Shown here in pieces: positions 18,118 through 26,345 of a stretch of 64,000 nt of DNA. Under the pieces are notes generated by a model. It saw nothing but the letters and a program-made list of their open reading frames with translations, had not been told where the DNA came from and did no database searches. Source of the DNA: Chitinophagaceae bacterium IBVUCB2. Its GTDB lineage: Bacteria; Bacteroidota; Bacteroidia; Chitinophagales; Chitinophagaceae. The stretch is from assembly GCA_002127295.1 (NCBI GenBank), contig NFUV01000002.1, positions 930,001 through 994,000 on the forward strand, written 5' to 3'. Position 1 is the first letter of the stretch; every line of letters starts with the position of its first letter. The position numbers were made by a program, and so were the translations under genes.

Positions 18118-18855
18118 ATGAACCTAACATTATTGGACATCCAATCCATTTCTAATGACAATTATGTCGCCTTTACTTTTTTCATTGGCTGTATGGCTAT
18201 GATGGCGGCTTCTGCATTTTTCTTTTTTGAAATGGGGAACATGGAGAAAAAGTGGCGCACATCTATCCTTGTTTCAGGACTAATCACATTTATTGCAGCA
18301 GTGCATTATTATTACATGCGGGATTATAATCTTGCTACAGGAGAATCACCCACTTTTTTCCGTTATGTTGACTGGTTATTAACTGTACCGTTGATGTGTG
18401 TGGAATTTTACCTGATAACCAAAAAAGCAGGTGCTAAAATTGGATTGCTGTGGAAGCTCATTGCCGCTTCTGTTTTCATGCTAGTTACGGGTTACATTGG
18501 CGAAGCTATTTATCCTGCTGAAAAACAAAGCTGGATCTGGGGATTTGTCAGCAGCATTGGTTATTTCTACATTGTATACCTGATATGGTTTGGTGATGTA
18601 GCTAAGCTTGCAGATAAGGCTGGTCCTGCCGTAGCCAAAGCTGTAAGAACATTAGCATGGTTTGTATTAGTTGGTTGGGCTATTTATCCTATTGGCTATA
18701 TAGCCGGAACAGAAGGTGGTTTATTTGGCCTCAAAATATTGGAGGGAGTATCGCTGGATGTAGTGTATAATATTGGCGATGCTATTAATAAGATCGGATT
18801 TGGTTTAGTAATTTATGCTTTAGCGCAGTCTGATAAAGAATTGGTAAAAGCATAA
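18118..18855 (+). CDS. Proteorhodopsin-type light-driven proton pump
   Basis: The product is a 245-residue seven-helix microbial rhodopsin. The helix C motif RYVDWLLTVP holds Asp85 (proton acceptor) and Thr89, and Glu96 is the proton donor, so the DTE triad is that of outward proton pumps. His63 matches the histidine that partners the acceptor in proteorhodopsin. Lys225 in NIGDAINKIGFG carries retinal, with counter-ion Asp221. The spectral-tuning position (three residues before Glu96) is Met93, as in many Bacteroidota pumps, predicting green absorption. The gene is followed by a hairpin terminator and then blh. It supplies light-driven proton motive force in the cytoplasmic membrane. Confidence 0.96.
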   Translation: MNLTLLDIQSISNDNYVAFTFFIGCMAMMAASAFFFFEMGNMEKKWRTSILVSGLITFIAAVHYYYMRDYNLATGESPTFFRYVDWLLTVPLMCVEFYLITKKAGAKIGLLWKLIAASVFMLVTGYIGEAIYPAEKQSWIWGFVSSIGYFYIVYLIWFGDVAKLADKAGPAVAKAVRTLAWFVLVGWAIYPIGYIAGTEGGLFGLKILEGVSLDVVYNIGDAINKIGFGLVIYALAQSDKELVKA

Positions 18856-18864
18856 GCTTTCTTT

Positions 18865-18908
18865 ACAGTAGTACTTAGTTGGAAGATTAGGTACTACTGT
18901 ATTTTCTT
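18865..18908 (+). terminator. Intrinsic terminator/attenuator between rhodopsin and blh
   Basis: A perfect 10-bp stem (ACAGTAGTAC at 18865-18874, GTACTACTGT at 18891-18900) encloses a 16-nt loop and is followed directly by ATTTTCTTT. This is a convincing intrinsic terminator. Since blh begins 12 bp later, partial readthrough would make much more rhodopsin than retinal-forming enzyme. Confidence 0.75.
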
Positions 18909-18920
18909 TAATCTAACAAT

Positions 18921-19853
18921 ATGCTTCGCTCCTTATTATTATTATCGGGTGTTTTGATATTGGCAGGGCATTGGTTTTTTGAGCCCCTTTCTGCCAATGG
19001 ACAATTTATTATTTTTTTAACCGGTATCATTTTTTTAGGTATCCCGCATGGAGCGGCCGATTTACTGGTAGCAAACAAAAGTGCAGAATCGGGTAAGCAA
19101 AAATTTTATGCTATCCAGTTTTTTGCGTTTTATATATCCAGGCTTATCATTTTTGCTGTGGTGATTTATTTTTTCCCTGCCGCAGGCATTATACTTTTTT
19201 TACTTTTTGCAGCGTATCATTTTGGAGAGACGGATCTGCATTTTTTCAATACGAAGACGGTGATTGGTAAAGTGCTGGTAGGCAGCTATGGCCTGGTTAT
19301 CTTATCGGTTATTTTGTTGAACAATATGGTGGAATTACAACAGCTTATTCAGTTGTCCGGTTTTACTATCGAACGTTTCCCGTTATTAAATTGGGTTGCC
19401 CAACATCATTACCTGGTTTTATCTTTATCGCTGCTATTCTTCTTTTGTACTATTTTTTTATACTTCCTGCTTATCAAAGACACGGGTAGTATAAATGAAC
19501 ATTTTTTAGTTCAGTTTGCTGTCCTGGTTTTTTTATTATTCAATTTGCCATTATTAGTAGGATTTACTTTTTATTTTATTGTTTGGCATTCTGTATTGTC
19601 GTTGCAAAATATTATTCTATACCTGAAAACGGGGAATAAGTTTTCATTGGGGGCGGTAATAAAGCAAGTTATTTTATACAGTACCCTTGCTCTTATTGGT
19701 ATACTTATCGTCGGATCTTTGGGTTTTATGTTTGTCAGTTACCAGGCTTTCATTATTTACATTTTTATGGGTTTGGCTGTTCTTACGGCCCCGCACATGC
19801 AGATCATGCATGATATGTATGGTCATATCCGTAAACATCATAAAATTGGTTAA
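18921..19853 (+). CDS. blh: Brp/Blh-family beta-carotene 15,15'-dioxygenase
   Basis: The product is a 310-residue multi-pass membrane protein with the family's conserved histidine motifs: GIPHGAAD (His43, Asp47), AAYHFGETDLHFF, IVWHSVLS and APHMQIMHD near the C-terminus. Blh proteins cleave beta-carotene symmetrically into two retinals using iron bound by these histidines. The position directly after the rhodopsin gene shows that it supplies the chromophore. Beta-carotene synthesis genes are not in the window and must lie elsewhere. Translation starts at the ATG only 12 bp after the terminator T-tract. Confidence 0.94.
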   Translation: MLRSLLLLSGVLILAGHWFFEPLSANGQFIIFLTGIIFLGIPHGAADLLVANKSAESGKQKFYAIQFFAFYISRLIIFAVVIYFFPAAGIILFLLFAAYHFGETDLHFFNTKTVIGKVLVGSYGLVILSVILLNNMVELQQLIQLSGFTIERFPLLNWVAQHHYLVLSLSLLFFFCTIFLYFLLIKDTGSINEHFLVQFAVLVFLLFNLPLLVGFTFYFIVWHSVLSLQNIILYLKTGNKFSLGAVIKQVILYSTLALIGILIVGSLGFMFVSYQAFIIYIFMGLAVLTAPHMQIMHDMYGHIRKHHKIG

Positions 19854-19908
19854 GCAGGAATAGTCCTTACTATCCCAGGGAAGAGAGTATATATTTACAA
19901 AAAATTTT

Positions 19909-21087
19909 TTGTCTAAAAAGCCCTCTTACCTGTTACCTGTTATTGTGTTGTCGCAGTTTGCGGGAACATCGTTATGGTTTGTGGGCAATGCAGTGTTGCC
20001 GGAGTTAAAAGAATATCTCCAGCTTGATCAATACGCAGTAAGCCAGGTTACCTCTGCTGTTATGCTTGGTTTTATTGCAGGCACACTGGTCTTTGCTCTG
20101 TTTGCATTGGCAGACCGCTTTTCCCCGGTACGTTTGTTTTTCATCAGTTCGTTATTGGGCGCATTATTTAACGCCGCAGTGGCATGGTGGGCAAATGATG
20201 CAAACACACTTTTTATTTTTCGTTTTCTTACCGGCTTTTGCCTGGCGGGTATTTATCCTGTAGGAATGAAAATAGCTGCCGACTGGTATGATAAAGGGTT
20301 AGGAAAAGCAATGGGTTACTTATTAGGTGCTTTGATATTGGGCACTGCATTTCCGCATTTATTAAAGAACCGGGATTTTGGATTACCCTGGCGATCCATT
20401 TTGTATTGCACATCCGGTTTTGCAGTGGCTGGCGGTTTGTTAATGGTTTTCTTTGTGGGTGATGGGCCGTACAGAAAAAGGTCAGGTGTTTTTCAATGGA
20501 ATGCTATACCTACCATCTTTCGTTCAAAACAATGGCGGCAGGCAGCATTTGGCTATTTCGGTCATATGTGGGAGTTGTATACGTTCTGGGGATTTCTTCC
20601 GTTGATGCTTGAACTCTATGCCCGTAATCATACACTATCGCTCAACATTACTTTACTCAGTTTCCTCATCATTGGCAGCGGTTGTTTATCATCCATTGCC
20701 GGCGGATATTTATCACAACGGTACGGCAGTGCCAGCATTGCTTTTACAGCGTTGTTTATTTCGGGTTGTTGTTGTTTTCTTTCAGGCTTATTTTTTTTAC
20801 TGCCTGTCACGGCTTTTTTGCTGCTGCTTTTTATTTGGGGAATGACTGTTGCTTCCGACTCACCGCAGTTCTCTACATTGGTAGCACAATATGCACCCGA
20901 AAATTTTAAAGGGACAGCACTTACCATTTATAACTCGATCGGCTTTCTTATTGCTGTTATCAGCCTGCAGGTAATGGACCGGGTCTTTCATTCCGGTGGT
21001 TTTGCCGGGGGAACGAACAGTTTTTTGTTGCTGGGTATTGGCCCGTTGATCGGTCTGTTGATATTTTATAAACAGCTGAAAAAATAA
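19909..21087 (+). CDS. Major facilitator superfamily transporter
   Basis: The product is a 392-residue protein of about 12 membrane helices. MFS features are visible: the loop 2-3 region (LFALADRFSPVR, a variant of the GxxxDRxGRR signature), FRFLTGFCLAGIYPVGMKIAADW in helices 4-5, and a related SQRYGSASI loop in the second half. The start is a TTG (MSKKPSYLLPV); no ATG fits, and this N-terminus is natural for the family. The TTG lies inside a perfect 16-bp A/T palindrome (19897-19912). The substrate is unknown; the gene follows blh in the same direction with a 55-bp gap. Confidence 0.9.
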   Translation: MSKKPSYLLPVIVLSQFAGTSLWFVGNAVLPELKEYLQLDQYAVSQVTSAVMLGFIAGTLVFALFALADRFSPVRLFFISSLLGALFNAAVAWWANDANTLFIFRFLTGFCLAGIYPVGMKIAADWYDKGLGKAMGYLLGALILGTAFPHLLKNRDFGLPWRSILYCTSGFAVAGGLLMVFFVGDGPYRKRSGVFQWNAIPTIFRSKQWRQAAFGYFGHMWELYTFWGFLPLMLELYARNHTLSLNITLLSFLIIGSGCLSSIAGGYLSQRYGSASIAFTALFISGCCCFLSGLFFLLPVTAFLLLLFIWGMTVASDSPQFSTLVAQYAPENFKGTALTIYNSIGFLIAVISLQVMDRVFHSGGFAGGTNSFLLLGIGPLIGLLIFYKQLKK

Positions 21088-21146
21088 GTAAGCAGATTAT
21101 TAGATGGCAGAAAAGTTTATAACCAGCTGCATTAATAAAAGAGAAT

Positions 21147-21209
21147 TGCACATGTATTGTAGTATACGGATGTGCATTTGCGAAGTCTGCATTGTAAGTG
21201 AACTTACAA
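21147..21209. terminator. Two stem-loops between convergent genes
   Basis: A 7-bp stem (TGCACAT at 21147 and ATGTGCA at 21170-21176) is followed by a perfect 8-2-8 dyad (TTGTAAGTGAACTTACAA, 21192-21209). They lie between the convergent MFS and MORN-like genes and probably end transcription from one or both sides. Neither has a strong T-tract, so the dyad could instead bind protein. Confidence 0.4.
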
Positions 21210-21290
21210 GAGCACCACTAACGAAAGCAGTTGTAGCTTCAAGAATAAAGACAACGCTTAGTCGAACACAAGCATAACAACCCTAAATTT

Positions 21291-22235
21291 TTATTTTTTA
21301 TTAGAAACAACGAGTTTACCAGCTACATAAGTTTCATCTACACTTACCCGTCCGTCGGGGAGATAATGAATTTTCTTTCCGTGCAACAATCCATCTGCAT
21401 AGATTTCAACAATAGCAAGCTTGCCATCAGGATACCATGTTTTGGAAGAGCCGTGCAGCAAGCCATCCATATATTCTTTTTCTGATTCCAGTTTGCCCTG
21501 TTCTGTCCAGGTTTTATAAATGCCATGCTCTCTTCCATACAGTTTAGTTACTTCAGCTGCTTTCTTTCCATTCTTGTGAAACCAGGTGCATAGGCCATCT
21601 GTGAGATCGAGATTATTATCTTGCGGGTCCATATACGTTACATAGCCCTGCCATTGCTTTTCGCCGCTGATGTAAAAATCTGTTACCAATCCTTTGGGTA
21701 CTTCGGCTTCATCCAATGTAACCAACCGGTAATAGGCTGCATTACCTGCCGTTGTAACCCGCCAATCTTTATCGTAATAGATCTTTTTAGTTACACTTGG
21801 AACCGCTTTTTTATATACCTGGAATTCGCAACCCCTGTTTACCGGTAAATAGATATACGGTATCTCTTTTGTTAAACCCAGCTCCGTATATATACCGATA
21901 GCATTATACTCTCCTGATTTTTTAATTTCTGTGATGCCAAGAATTCTTGGCAATCCCACCTTTATATAACGTTGGCCATTCAGTGTAACAATCTTGTCTG
22001 TATTAAACCAAGTTGTATTTATGGCGTAATCCTTTGCTGTAGCAGGGTAGACCTGTTCAAAATCTTTTTTGGCTCCGTTAACGGTAACATAGGATTTTCC
22101 TGTTGCAGGATCATAGTCTGCTACAACATTCTTTAATATGCCGTTTTCAATAATGCATTTGTTGACCCTGGAGGTTTGGGTGTGCCCGGTTACTGCCAAA
22201 AAAATAAAAGGGCTAAGCAGGATAAATAGTTTCAT
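21291..22235 (-). CDS. Exported MORN-like repeat protein (YwqK-type)
   Basis: The product has 314 residues from the ATG at 22235, which opens a good signal peptide (MKLFILLSPFIFLAVTGHTQ); an upstream start would add 18 residues. The C-terminal third holds tandem repeats of the form DGLLHGSSKTWYPDGKLAIVE, the MORN/YwqK type: repeated beta-hairpins with G/Y/W spacing. Databases often label these as antitoxins of the YwqK family, but there is no toxin beside it, so I make no such claim. The N-terminal domain is unassigned. Confidence 0.8.
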   Translation of the reverse strand: MKLFILLSPFIFLAVTGHTQTSRVNKCIIENGILKNVVADYDPATGKSYVTVNGAKKDFEQVYPATAKDYAINTTWFNTDKIVTLNGQRYIKVGLPRILGITEIKKSGEYNAIGIYTELGLTKEIPYIYLPVNRGCEFQVYKKAVPSVTKKIYYDKDWRVTTAGNAAYYRLVTLDEAEVPKGLVTDFYISGEKQWQGYVTYMDPQDNNLDLTDGLCTWFHKNGKKAAEVTKLYGREHGIYKTWTEQGKLESEKEYMDGLLHGSSKTWYPDGKLAIVEIYADGLLHGKKIHYLPDGRVSVDETYVAGKLVVSNKK

Positions 22236-22448
22236 TGGAGCGAATTGTTTTAATGAATATGGAAACCGAAAATAAAAAGGAACTGGCATTTAAACAACAG
22301 GGCTGCCGATTTTACTTTGTTGGTAGCCTGACAGGCTACGCACAACAACGTTCACATTATTTTGTTTATTGATGCGAAGACTATGCAGAGAGTTGATTTT
22401 TTTATTTCTATGTATTAAATTGCTTTTTTTTTATTCAATAACAATAGT

Positions 22449-23540
22449 ATGAATCGTACCCTGCATCGTTGTAAAAAAAATGTAATTATAATAGGTTGCC
22501 TGTTGCTCAGCAATACCCTGCCTGCTCAGATAGAATTTAAAAACCCGGCTTATTTACATAGGGATAATCAGAGTATCAGTCTTGAGAAAATAACCGTTTC
22601 TCCCAACAGTATCATTTTTGAATTAGAATATGACGGCGGTAAGGTTTGGAAATACATGAAATCTGCCTGGGCATCTCATTTTGCAGGTACCCCTTATTTA
22701 TCCATCGACAGATTAGGAGATTTTTCATTGACAGATGGTACCCGTCCGCCGGGTACGCCGGCATCGAGTTTTGAGTTGTATAACGGCCCCGTTAAAATGA
22801 GTAACCCTCCAAAGAAAAAAACGCATATCGTACAATTTCCTTTTAGGTCCAGCAGACTTTTTTTAAGAATGTTCAATGATCGCTATACTACTTCCGACAA
22901 TTACCTGGTAATGAATTTTGCAGAATGTTCTTCCAAAAACCCGGTAAAGGATTGGGTGCCTTTTTGCATCAACTTCCGGGGCATCAGCATTTCTTTTACC
23001 AATAAACAATTGCACCTGCTTTACCTGCAAAACTACCTGGCTAACGAATTAATAAAAAATGAGTTTGAGACAAGTGCTGATTTTGCAAAGCGAACGCATA
23101 AGGATAGTTTATTGAATGGGATGCTTAAGAAATTTGATGCGCTGGAGGATGTGTTCGAAGATCAGATAAGACAACGCATCTCTAAAGTAAAACCAACGGT
23201 GACTTATAATGCCGATAAGCAGCAGTTTACACTTAACTATAGCGGGGTAGGATTGGATCCTGTTATCATTAATGTACCACTTGCGCAAGCCCAGCAGTTC
23301 AAAGAAAATTTTCTAAATGGTTCGTTGAAAGTATGTGAGCGGAAAATGTTGCGGAGAACGGATGCTAATTATTATATCAGTAATATTTCGTTTATGGATG
23401 CCGGGCAAAAGAAATACGAATTTGATAATCTCTATGGCGAGAATAAAAATGCAGAATGGAAAAAAGCTTACAGCCAGGAAGTTTTTAAAGAACTGGAACG
23501 GCTTTATCCAAAGGGAAAGATATGGGGCGAATTGAAATAA
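22449..23540 (+). CDS. Exported protein of unknown function
   Basis: The product has 363 residues with a short signal peptide (VIIIGCLLLSNTLPAQ). I do not recognise a family. A first beta-rich part (30-180) is followed by helices with charged repeats (NELIKNEFETSADFAKR, residues about 205-265) and then another beta-rich part. A segment with FETSADFAKRT resembles motifs seen in other Bacteroidota secreted hypothetical proteins. It is convergent with the next gene; the stops are 16 bp apart. Confidence 0.65.
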   Translation: MNRTLHRCKKNVIIIGCLLLSNTLPAQIEFKNPAYLHRDNQSISLEKITVSPNSIIFELEYDGGKVWKYMKSAWASHFAGTPYLSIDRLGDFSLTDGTRPPGTPASSFELYNGPVKMSNPPKKKTHIVQFPFRSSRLFLRMFNDRYTTSDNYLVMNFAECSSKNPVKDWVPFCINFRGISISFTNKQLHLLYLQNYLANELIKNEFETSADFAKRTHKDSLLNGMLKKFDALEDVFEDQIRQRISKVKPTVTYNADKQQFTLNYSGVGLDPVIINVPLAQAQQFKENFLNGSLKVCERKMLRRTDANYYISNISFMDAGQKKYEFDNLYGENKNAEWKKAYSQEVFKELERLYPKGKIWGELK

Positions 23541-23556
23541 ACCAGGGGGAGAGGTT

Positions 23557-23991
23557 TTAATAAAATTCTTTTGTACAAAATGATTTCAGCAGTACGAAGT
23601 CATTGTATACATTAAGCAATTCTTCCAATGGCATATCGCAAGCAAGACGAATAAAGGCCACTGTTTCATTTTCTGTTTTAAAATTAATCCATGATAAGGG
23701 AGCATGTACTTTTTTATCGCAAGGCTCCAATTCAATTCCGCTTTGTTCAGCCGGTTTACCAGGCGGCAAAGGCAACAAGTCAAACAGGTTGAACGGGAAA
23801 ATAGCATTCCGTTCATTGCTGACAATAATATTTCCGTTGCGGGTTGCAGAAACGGTGATTAGATTGCCCCATTCCTGCCAGGTGTCTAATCGTTTGTTAA
23901 TACTCTCCAGCGTTTTCTCAAACGTCTTTTCCTGTCCATAGAGCAAGCTACTGCTGGTAATTAAAAAGGCCAGTAAAACAGCTATTTTCAT
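23557..23991 (-). CDS. Exported protein of unknown function (intact copy)
   Basis: The product has 144 residues with a signal peptide ending at SSLLYGQ. The mature part contains LPLPPGKP, GIELEPCDKK and VAFIRLACDMPLEELLNVYND. It is probably a small periplasmic or surface protein. A truncated, frameshifted copy of its 3' half lies at 17645-17895. The family is unknown to me. No partner is obvious; it lies between a convergent gene and a 21-bp tandem array. Confidence 0.65.
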   Translation of the reverse strand: MKIAVLLAFLITSSSLLYGQEKTFEKTLESINKRLDTWQEWGNLITVSATRNGNIIVSNERNAIFPFNLFDLLPLPPGKPAEQSGIELEPCDKKVHAPLSWINFKTENETVAFIRLACDMPLEELLNVYNDFVLLKSFCTKEFY

Positions 23992-24075
23992 GTTGTTGGT
24001 TTTTGTGTTTGTTCATAAAAGAGGCTCATTCCTCTTTACGGATGTTGTTGGGGTAACAATTACATAAGTAAACCA

Positions 24076-24474
24076 TTGCAGCAAAATTGGAAGCTTTTGA
24101 GTGGATGCAGATGTGGTTTGTTTGAAAACAGATACTCATTGCTTGAGAACAGTTGTCGTTTGTTTGACCGCCGCCTGTCATTGCTTCATCGCAGAATGCC
24201 ATTGTTTCAGCGCAGATGGCCTTTGTTTGATAGGAGATGCCCATTGCTTGAGAGCAGTTGGCTATTGCTTGAAAGCAGAAAGTCTTTGCTTGTCCTACGC
24301 CTGTCATTGCTTCAGCGCAGGATGCCATTGCTTCCGTGCAGATGGCCTTTGCTTGAATGCAGATGGCTATTGCTTGAGAGCAGATGCCTCTTGTTTGAGG
24401 TGACTATGTGTTAGTTATGCTGAAAATGGGTGTTGTTTGAGTGGGAGTTGCTGTTGTTGGAGTTATTTGTTTTG
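24076..24474. repeat. Tandem array of nineteen 21-bp units
   Basis: The stretch divides into 19 units of exactly 21 bp with no change of register. The core units (24118-24390) follow the pattern TTGCTTGAGAGCAGATGGCTA; units at both ends, including one that contains TAG at 24412, are more degenerate. Because 21 is a multiple of three, long open frames appear on both strands: a Leu/Arg-rich heptad on plus and a Cys/Ala/Gln-rich heptad on minus (24026-24328). It lies in an intergenic region between convergent-looking neighbours. It is not a CRISPR array, as there are no spacers. Confidence 0.9.
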
Positions 24475-24500
24475 CTGAGAGAGAAAAGAGAGGGTTGGTG

Positions 24501-24600
24501 GCGAAGTGATTAAGATTCCTATGCGTGGAGCGACATCGAAGCATTTGTTTGCGGACACGAACCAAGGTGAAGATATTATTCCTGGATATTTTTCTCAGAC
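24501..24600. repeat. Dispersed element B, copy 1
   Basis: The 67-bp core (24501-24567) matches the core at 28994-29064 at 63 of 67 positions, apart from four extra T in the second copy. It contains ATGCGTGGAGCGACATCG and GCGGACACGAACCAAGG. Weaker similarity continues over the stop codon of the response regulator gene. Both copies end 8 bp before the stop of a minus-strand gene. Confidence 0.8.
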
Positions 24601-25073
24601 AAGACGAATCTTTTTTTGAGTGGTTTCAGTAAGGCACCGGCCCACTTTAATGAAAAAACTTTTTTCAGCAGGAGAATAAAGCTTTCGAAGGTAGATGGTT
24701 TATGCACATAAAGGTTTGCACCTGCTTCATAGGTTTCATTAATATCCTTCTCATTTTTTGATGTGGAAAGAATAATTGCAGGAATATCTTTCAGTGTATC
24801 ATCCGCTTTAATTTCAGCCAGTGCCTCTTTGCCATTTTTTTCCGGCATATTAATATCCATGAAAATAATATCCGGATTGGGTTCATTGGGATCTTTTAAA
24901 GTGTCGATCAAATCTTTGCCATTATCAACCACGGTCAGTTCGGAGGGTATCTCTGATTTATCCAGGGCTTCCTGGAAAAGTTCCTGGTCATCTTTATCAT
25001 CCTCCGCTAATAAGATCTTTACCGGCTCGTCAGGTATTTTTGTTTCCTCATTGGATGGTGTATCTTCTTTCAT
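24576..25073 (-). CDS. Stand-alone response regulator receiver protein
   Basis: The product has 165 residues and a single receiver domain. The acidic pocket (Glu24, Asp25), the phosphorylation site Asp73 (IIFMDINMP), the switch Thr104 (LSTS) and Lys125 (VHKP) are all present. There is no output domain. It resembles the Rcp1-type receivers with the extended NxPxxNGxEALAEIK region, which usually act downstream of PAS/GAF histidine kinases. No kinase is adjacent. The last codons lie within a dispersed repeat, so the C-terminal tail may be recent. Confidence 0.92.
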   Translation of the reverse strand: MKEDTPSNEETKIPDEPVKILLAEDDKDDQELFQEALDKSEIPSELTVVDNGKDLIDTLKDPNEPNPDIIFMDINMPEKNGKEALAEIKADDTLKDIPAIILSTSKNEKDINETYEAGANLYVHKPSTFESFILLLKKVFSLKWAGALLKPLKKRFVLSEKNIQE

Positions 25074-25253
25074 GTAGCCGCACTTTTTCGGTATGTTATA
25101 TAAGGTGTATCGGGTGTAAGGTATAAAAATTAAATGACCGAAAAATAATGGGTTTTTCCGGGTTTAAATGACGATGTTTTAAGTGTGAGTGGGAATGGCT
25201 AGTGGGGAGTGAGTAGTGGGTAATAGGGTGATACTTCGACAAGCTCAGTACAT

Positions 25254-25300
25254 CAACCACGGCGTGTTGTTTTTGGGGAACACCTGCCGGGCGGAAAAAT
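25254..25300. repeat. Dispersed element A, copy 1
   Basis: This segment, with the core TTTTTGGGGAACACCTGCC and GGGCGG, resembles 28935-28982 (TTTTTTTGGGAACATTTGCC, then GGGGCGG). It follows a CTTCGACAAGCTCAG motif (25234-25248), a common interspersed intergenic sequence in bacteria. Its function is unknown; similarity between the copies is only moderate. Confidence 0.45.
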
Positions 25301-25349
25301 ATTAATCAGGCCGGGAGACTATTATTATTTTATGGTAGATTGGTGTTTT

Positions 25350-26282
25350 ATGAAGAAAGTTCAATCGAAAATAAATGAGGTAGTAATTTTCTTCAGTTGC
25401 CTGCGGCCTTCACTATTATTATTCATTAAAAATGATCCGTTGAGGATGGCCGGGGCCACCGCTTTTTTTACCACATTTGCATTGCCACCCATTATTTTTT
25501 TATTAGTACAATTGTTTGGGTTTTTTATCGGCCGCCGAAATATGGGCCGGGAATTAATGGAAGGCCTTTCCGATGTATTGGGAAAGGATGGTGCTGACCA
25601 GGTTAGGCAGGTGATAAGAAGTATCCGGGGATTTGACGACAAGTGGTATATCATTTTGGTTGGTGTGCTTTTTCTTTTTTTTGTGGCTACTACCTTATTC
25701 AATGTAATTAAAGATTCGCTGAACCAGCTATGGCAAATCAGTGTAAAAGAAAAGCCAGGTTTTTTATTTATACTAATTGTACGGTTACGGTCTTTTGCTG
25801 TTATACTTTTTGTTGGTGCTTTATTCCTTGCTGATATTTTTTTTCAGAGTGTGGAAGCTATGGCCGGTAATTATATTAATATTCTTTGGGCGGGTGCCGG
25901 TAATTATTTCACCAGTTTTATCAGTGAGGTGATAGGTATTATTGTCATTTCGGCCTGGTTTGTTGTCTTGTTCCGTTTTATTGCAGATGGAAGACCATCG
26001 TGGAAAGCATCACTCGTTGGTGGTGTGTTCACCGGCATTTTGTTTGCAGCCGGAAGAGAAGTGCTGGCAGCCTTGCTCATCAATAGCAACATCAGTAAGC
26101 TTTATGGAGCCTCAGGCTCTTTTGTATTGGTATTACTATTTGTTTTTTATTGTTCTTTTATATTGTACTTCGGAGCATCTTTTGTAGCCGTATATGCTGC
26201 CAAAAAGAATTGGCCGATACAGCCTACTGCTAAAGCGTATGCAACAGAAGAGGTGAGTGGTGAAAATGAAGACAAGGCTTGA
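25350..26282 (+). CDS. YihY/BrkB-family inner-membrane protein
   Basis: The product has about 310 residues from the ATG at 25350 (MKKVQSK); an in-frame ATG six codons upstream is the alternative. Six membrane helices and the family motifs are visible: RMAGATAFFTTFALPP near the N-terminus, a FNVIKDSLNQLW segment, the central RFIADGRPSWKASLVGG, and LYGASGSFVLVLLFVFYCSFILYFGA near the end. The family was once called RNase BN and is now regarded as a membrane transporter or channel-like protein of unknown substrate. Confidence 0.88.
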   Translation: MKKVQSKINEVVIFFSCLRPSLLLFIKNDPLRMAGATAFFTTFALPPIIFLLVQLFGFFIGRRNMGRELMEGLSDVLGKDGADQVRQVIRSIRGFDDKWYIILVGVLFLFFVATTLFNVIKDSLNQLWQISVKEKPGFLFILIVRLRSFAVILFVGALFLADIFFQSVEAMAGNYINILWAGAGNYFTSFISEVIGIIVISAWFVVLFRFIADGRPSWKASLVGGVFTGILFAAGREVLAALLINSNISKLYGASGSFVLVLLFVFYCSFILYFGASFVAVYAAKKNWPIQPTAKAYATEEVSGENEDKA

Positions 26283-26300
26283 TCATAACTTCGGGAACGA

Positions 26301-26339
26301 TTCAACATTTTTTATTTCTGGAACACTACGGAGAACGGG
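26301..26339. repeat. Dispersed element C, copy 1
   Basis: TTCAACATTTTTTATTTCTG and GGAACACTACGGAGAACGG match the right half of the 63-bp element at 27708 and 30510, in the same orientation. It is the most diverged and shortest copy. It lies in the 63-bp gap between the convergent YihY-family gene and the small gene of the nuclease pair. Confidence 0.7.
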
Positions 26340-26345
26340 TGGAAA

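Noticed and set aside
18118-18855. Sodium- or chloride-pumping rhodopsin
   Set aside because: The helix C positions are Asp, Thr and Glu, the proton-pump triad, not the NDQ or NTQ patterns of ion pumps.
21291-22235. YwqK-type antitoxin
   Set aside because: The protein is exported and its MORN-like repeats are not specific; no toxin gene is adjacent.
24101-24403. Cys-rich or Leu/Arg-rich protein genes on the plus strand
   Set aside because: Open frames exist in several registers only because the 21-bp unit contains no stop codon; there is no start context, and the frames have no recognisable domain.
24076-24474. CRISPR array
   Set aside because: Units follow each other directly with no unique spacers, the period is 21 bp, and no cas gene is in the window.
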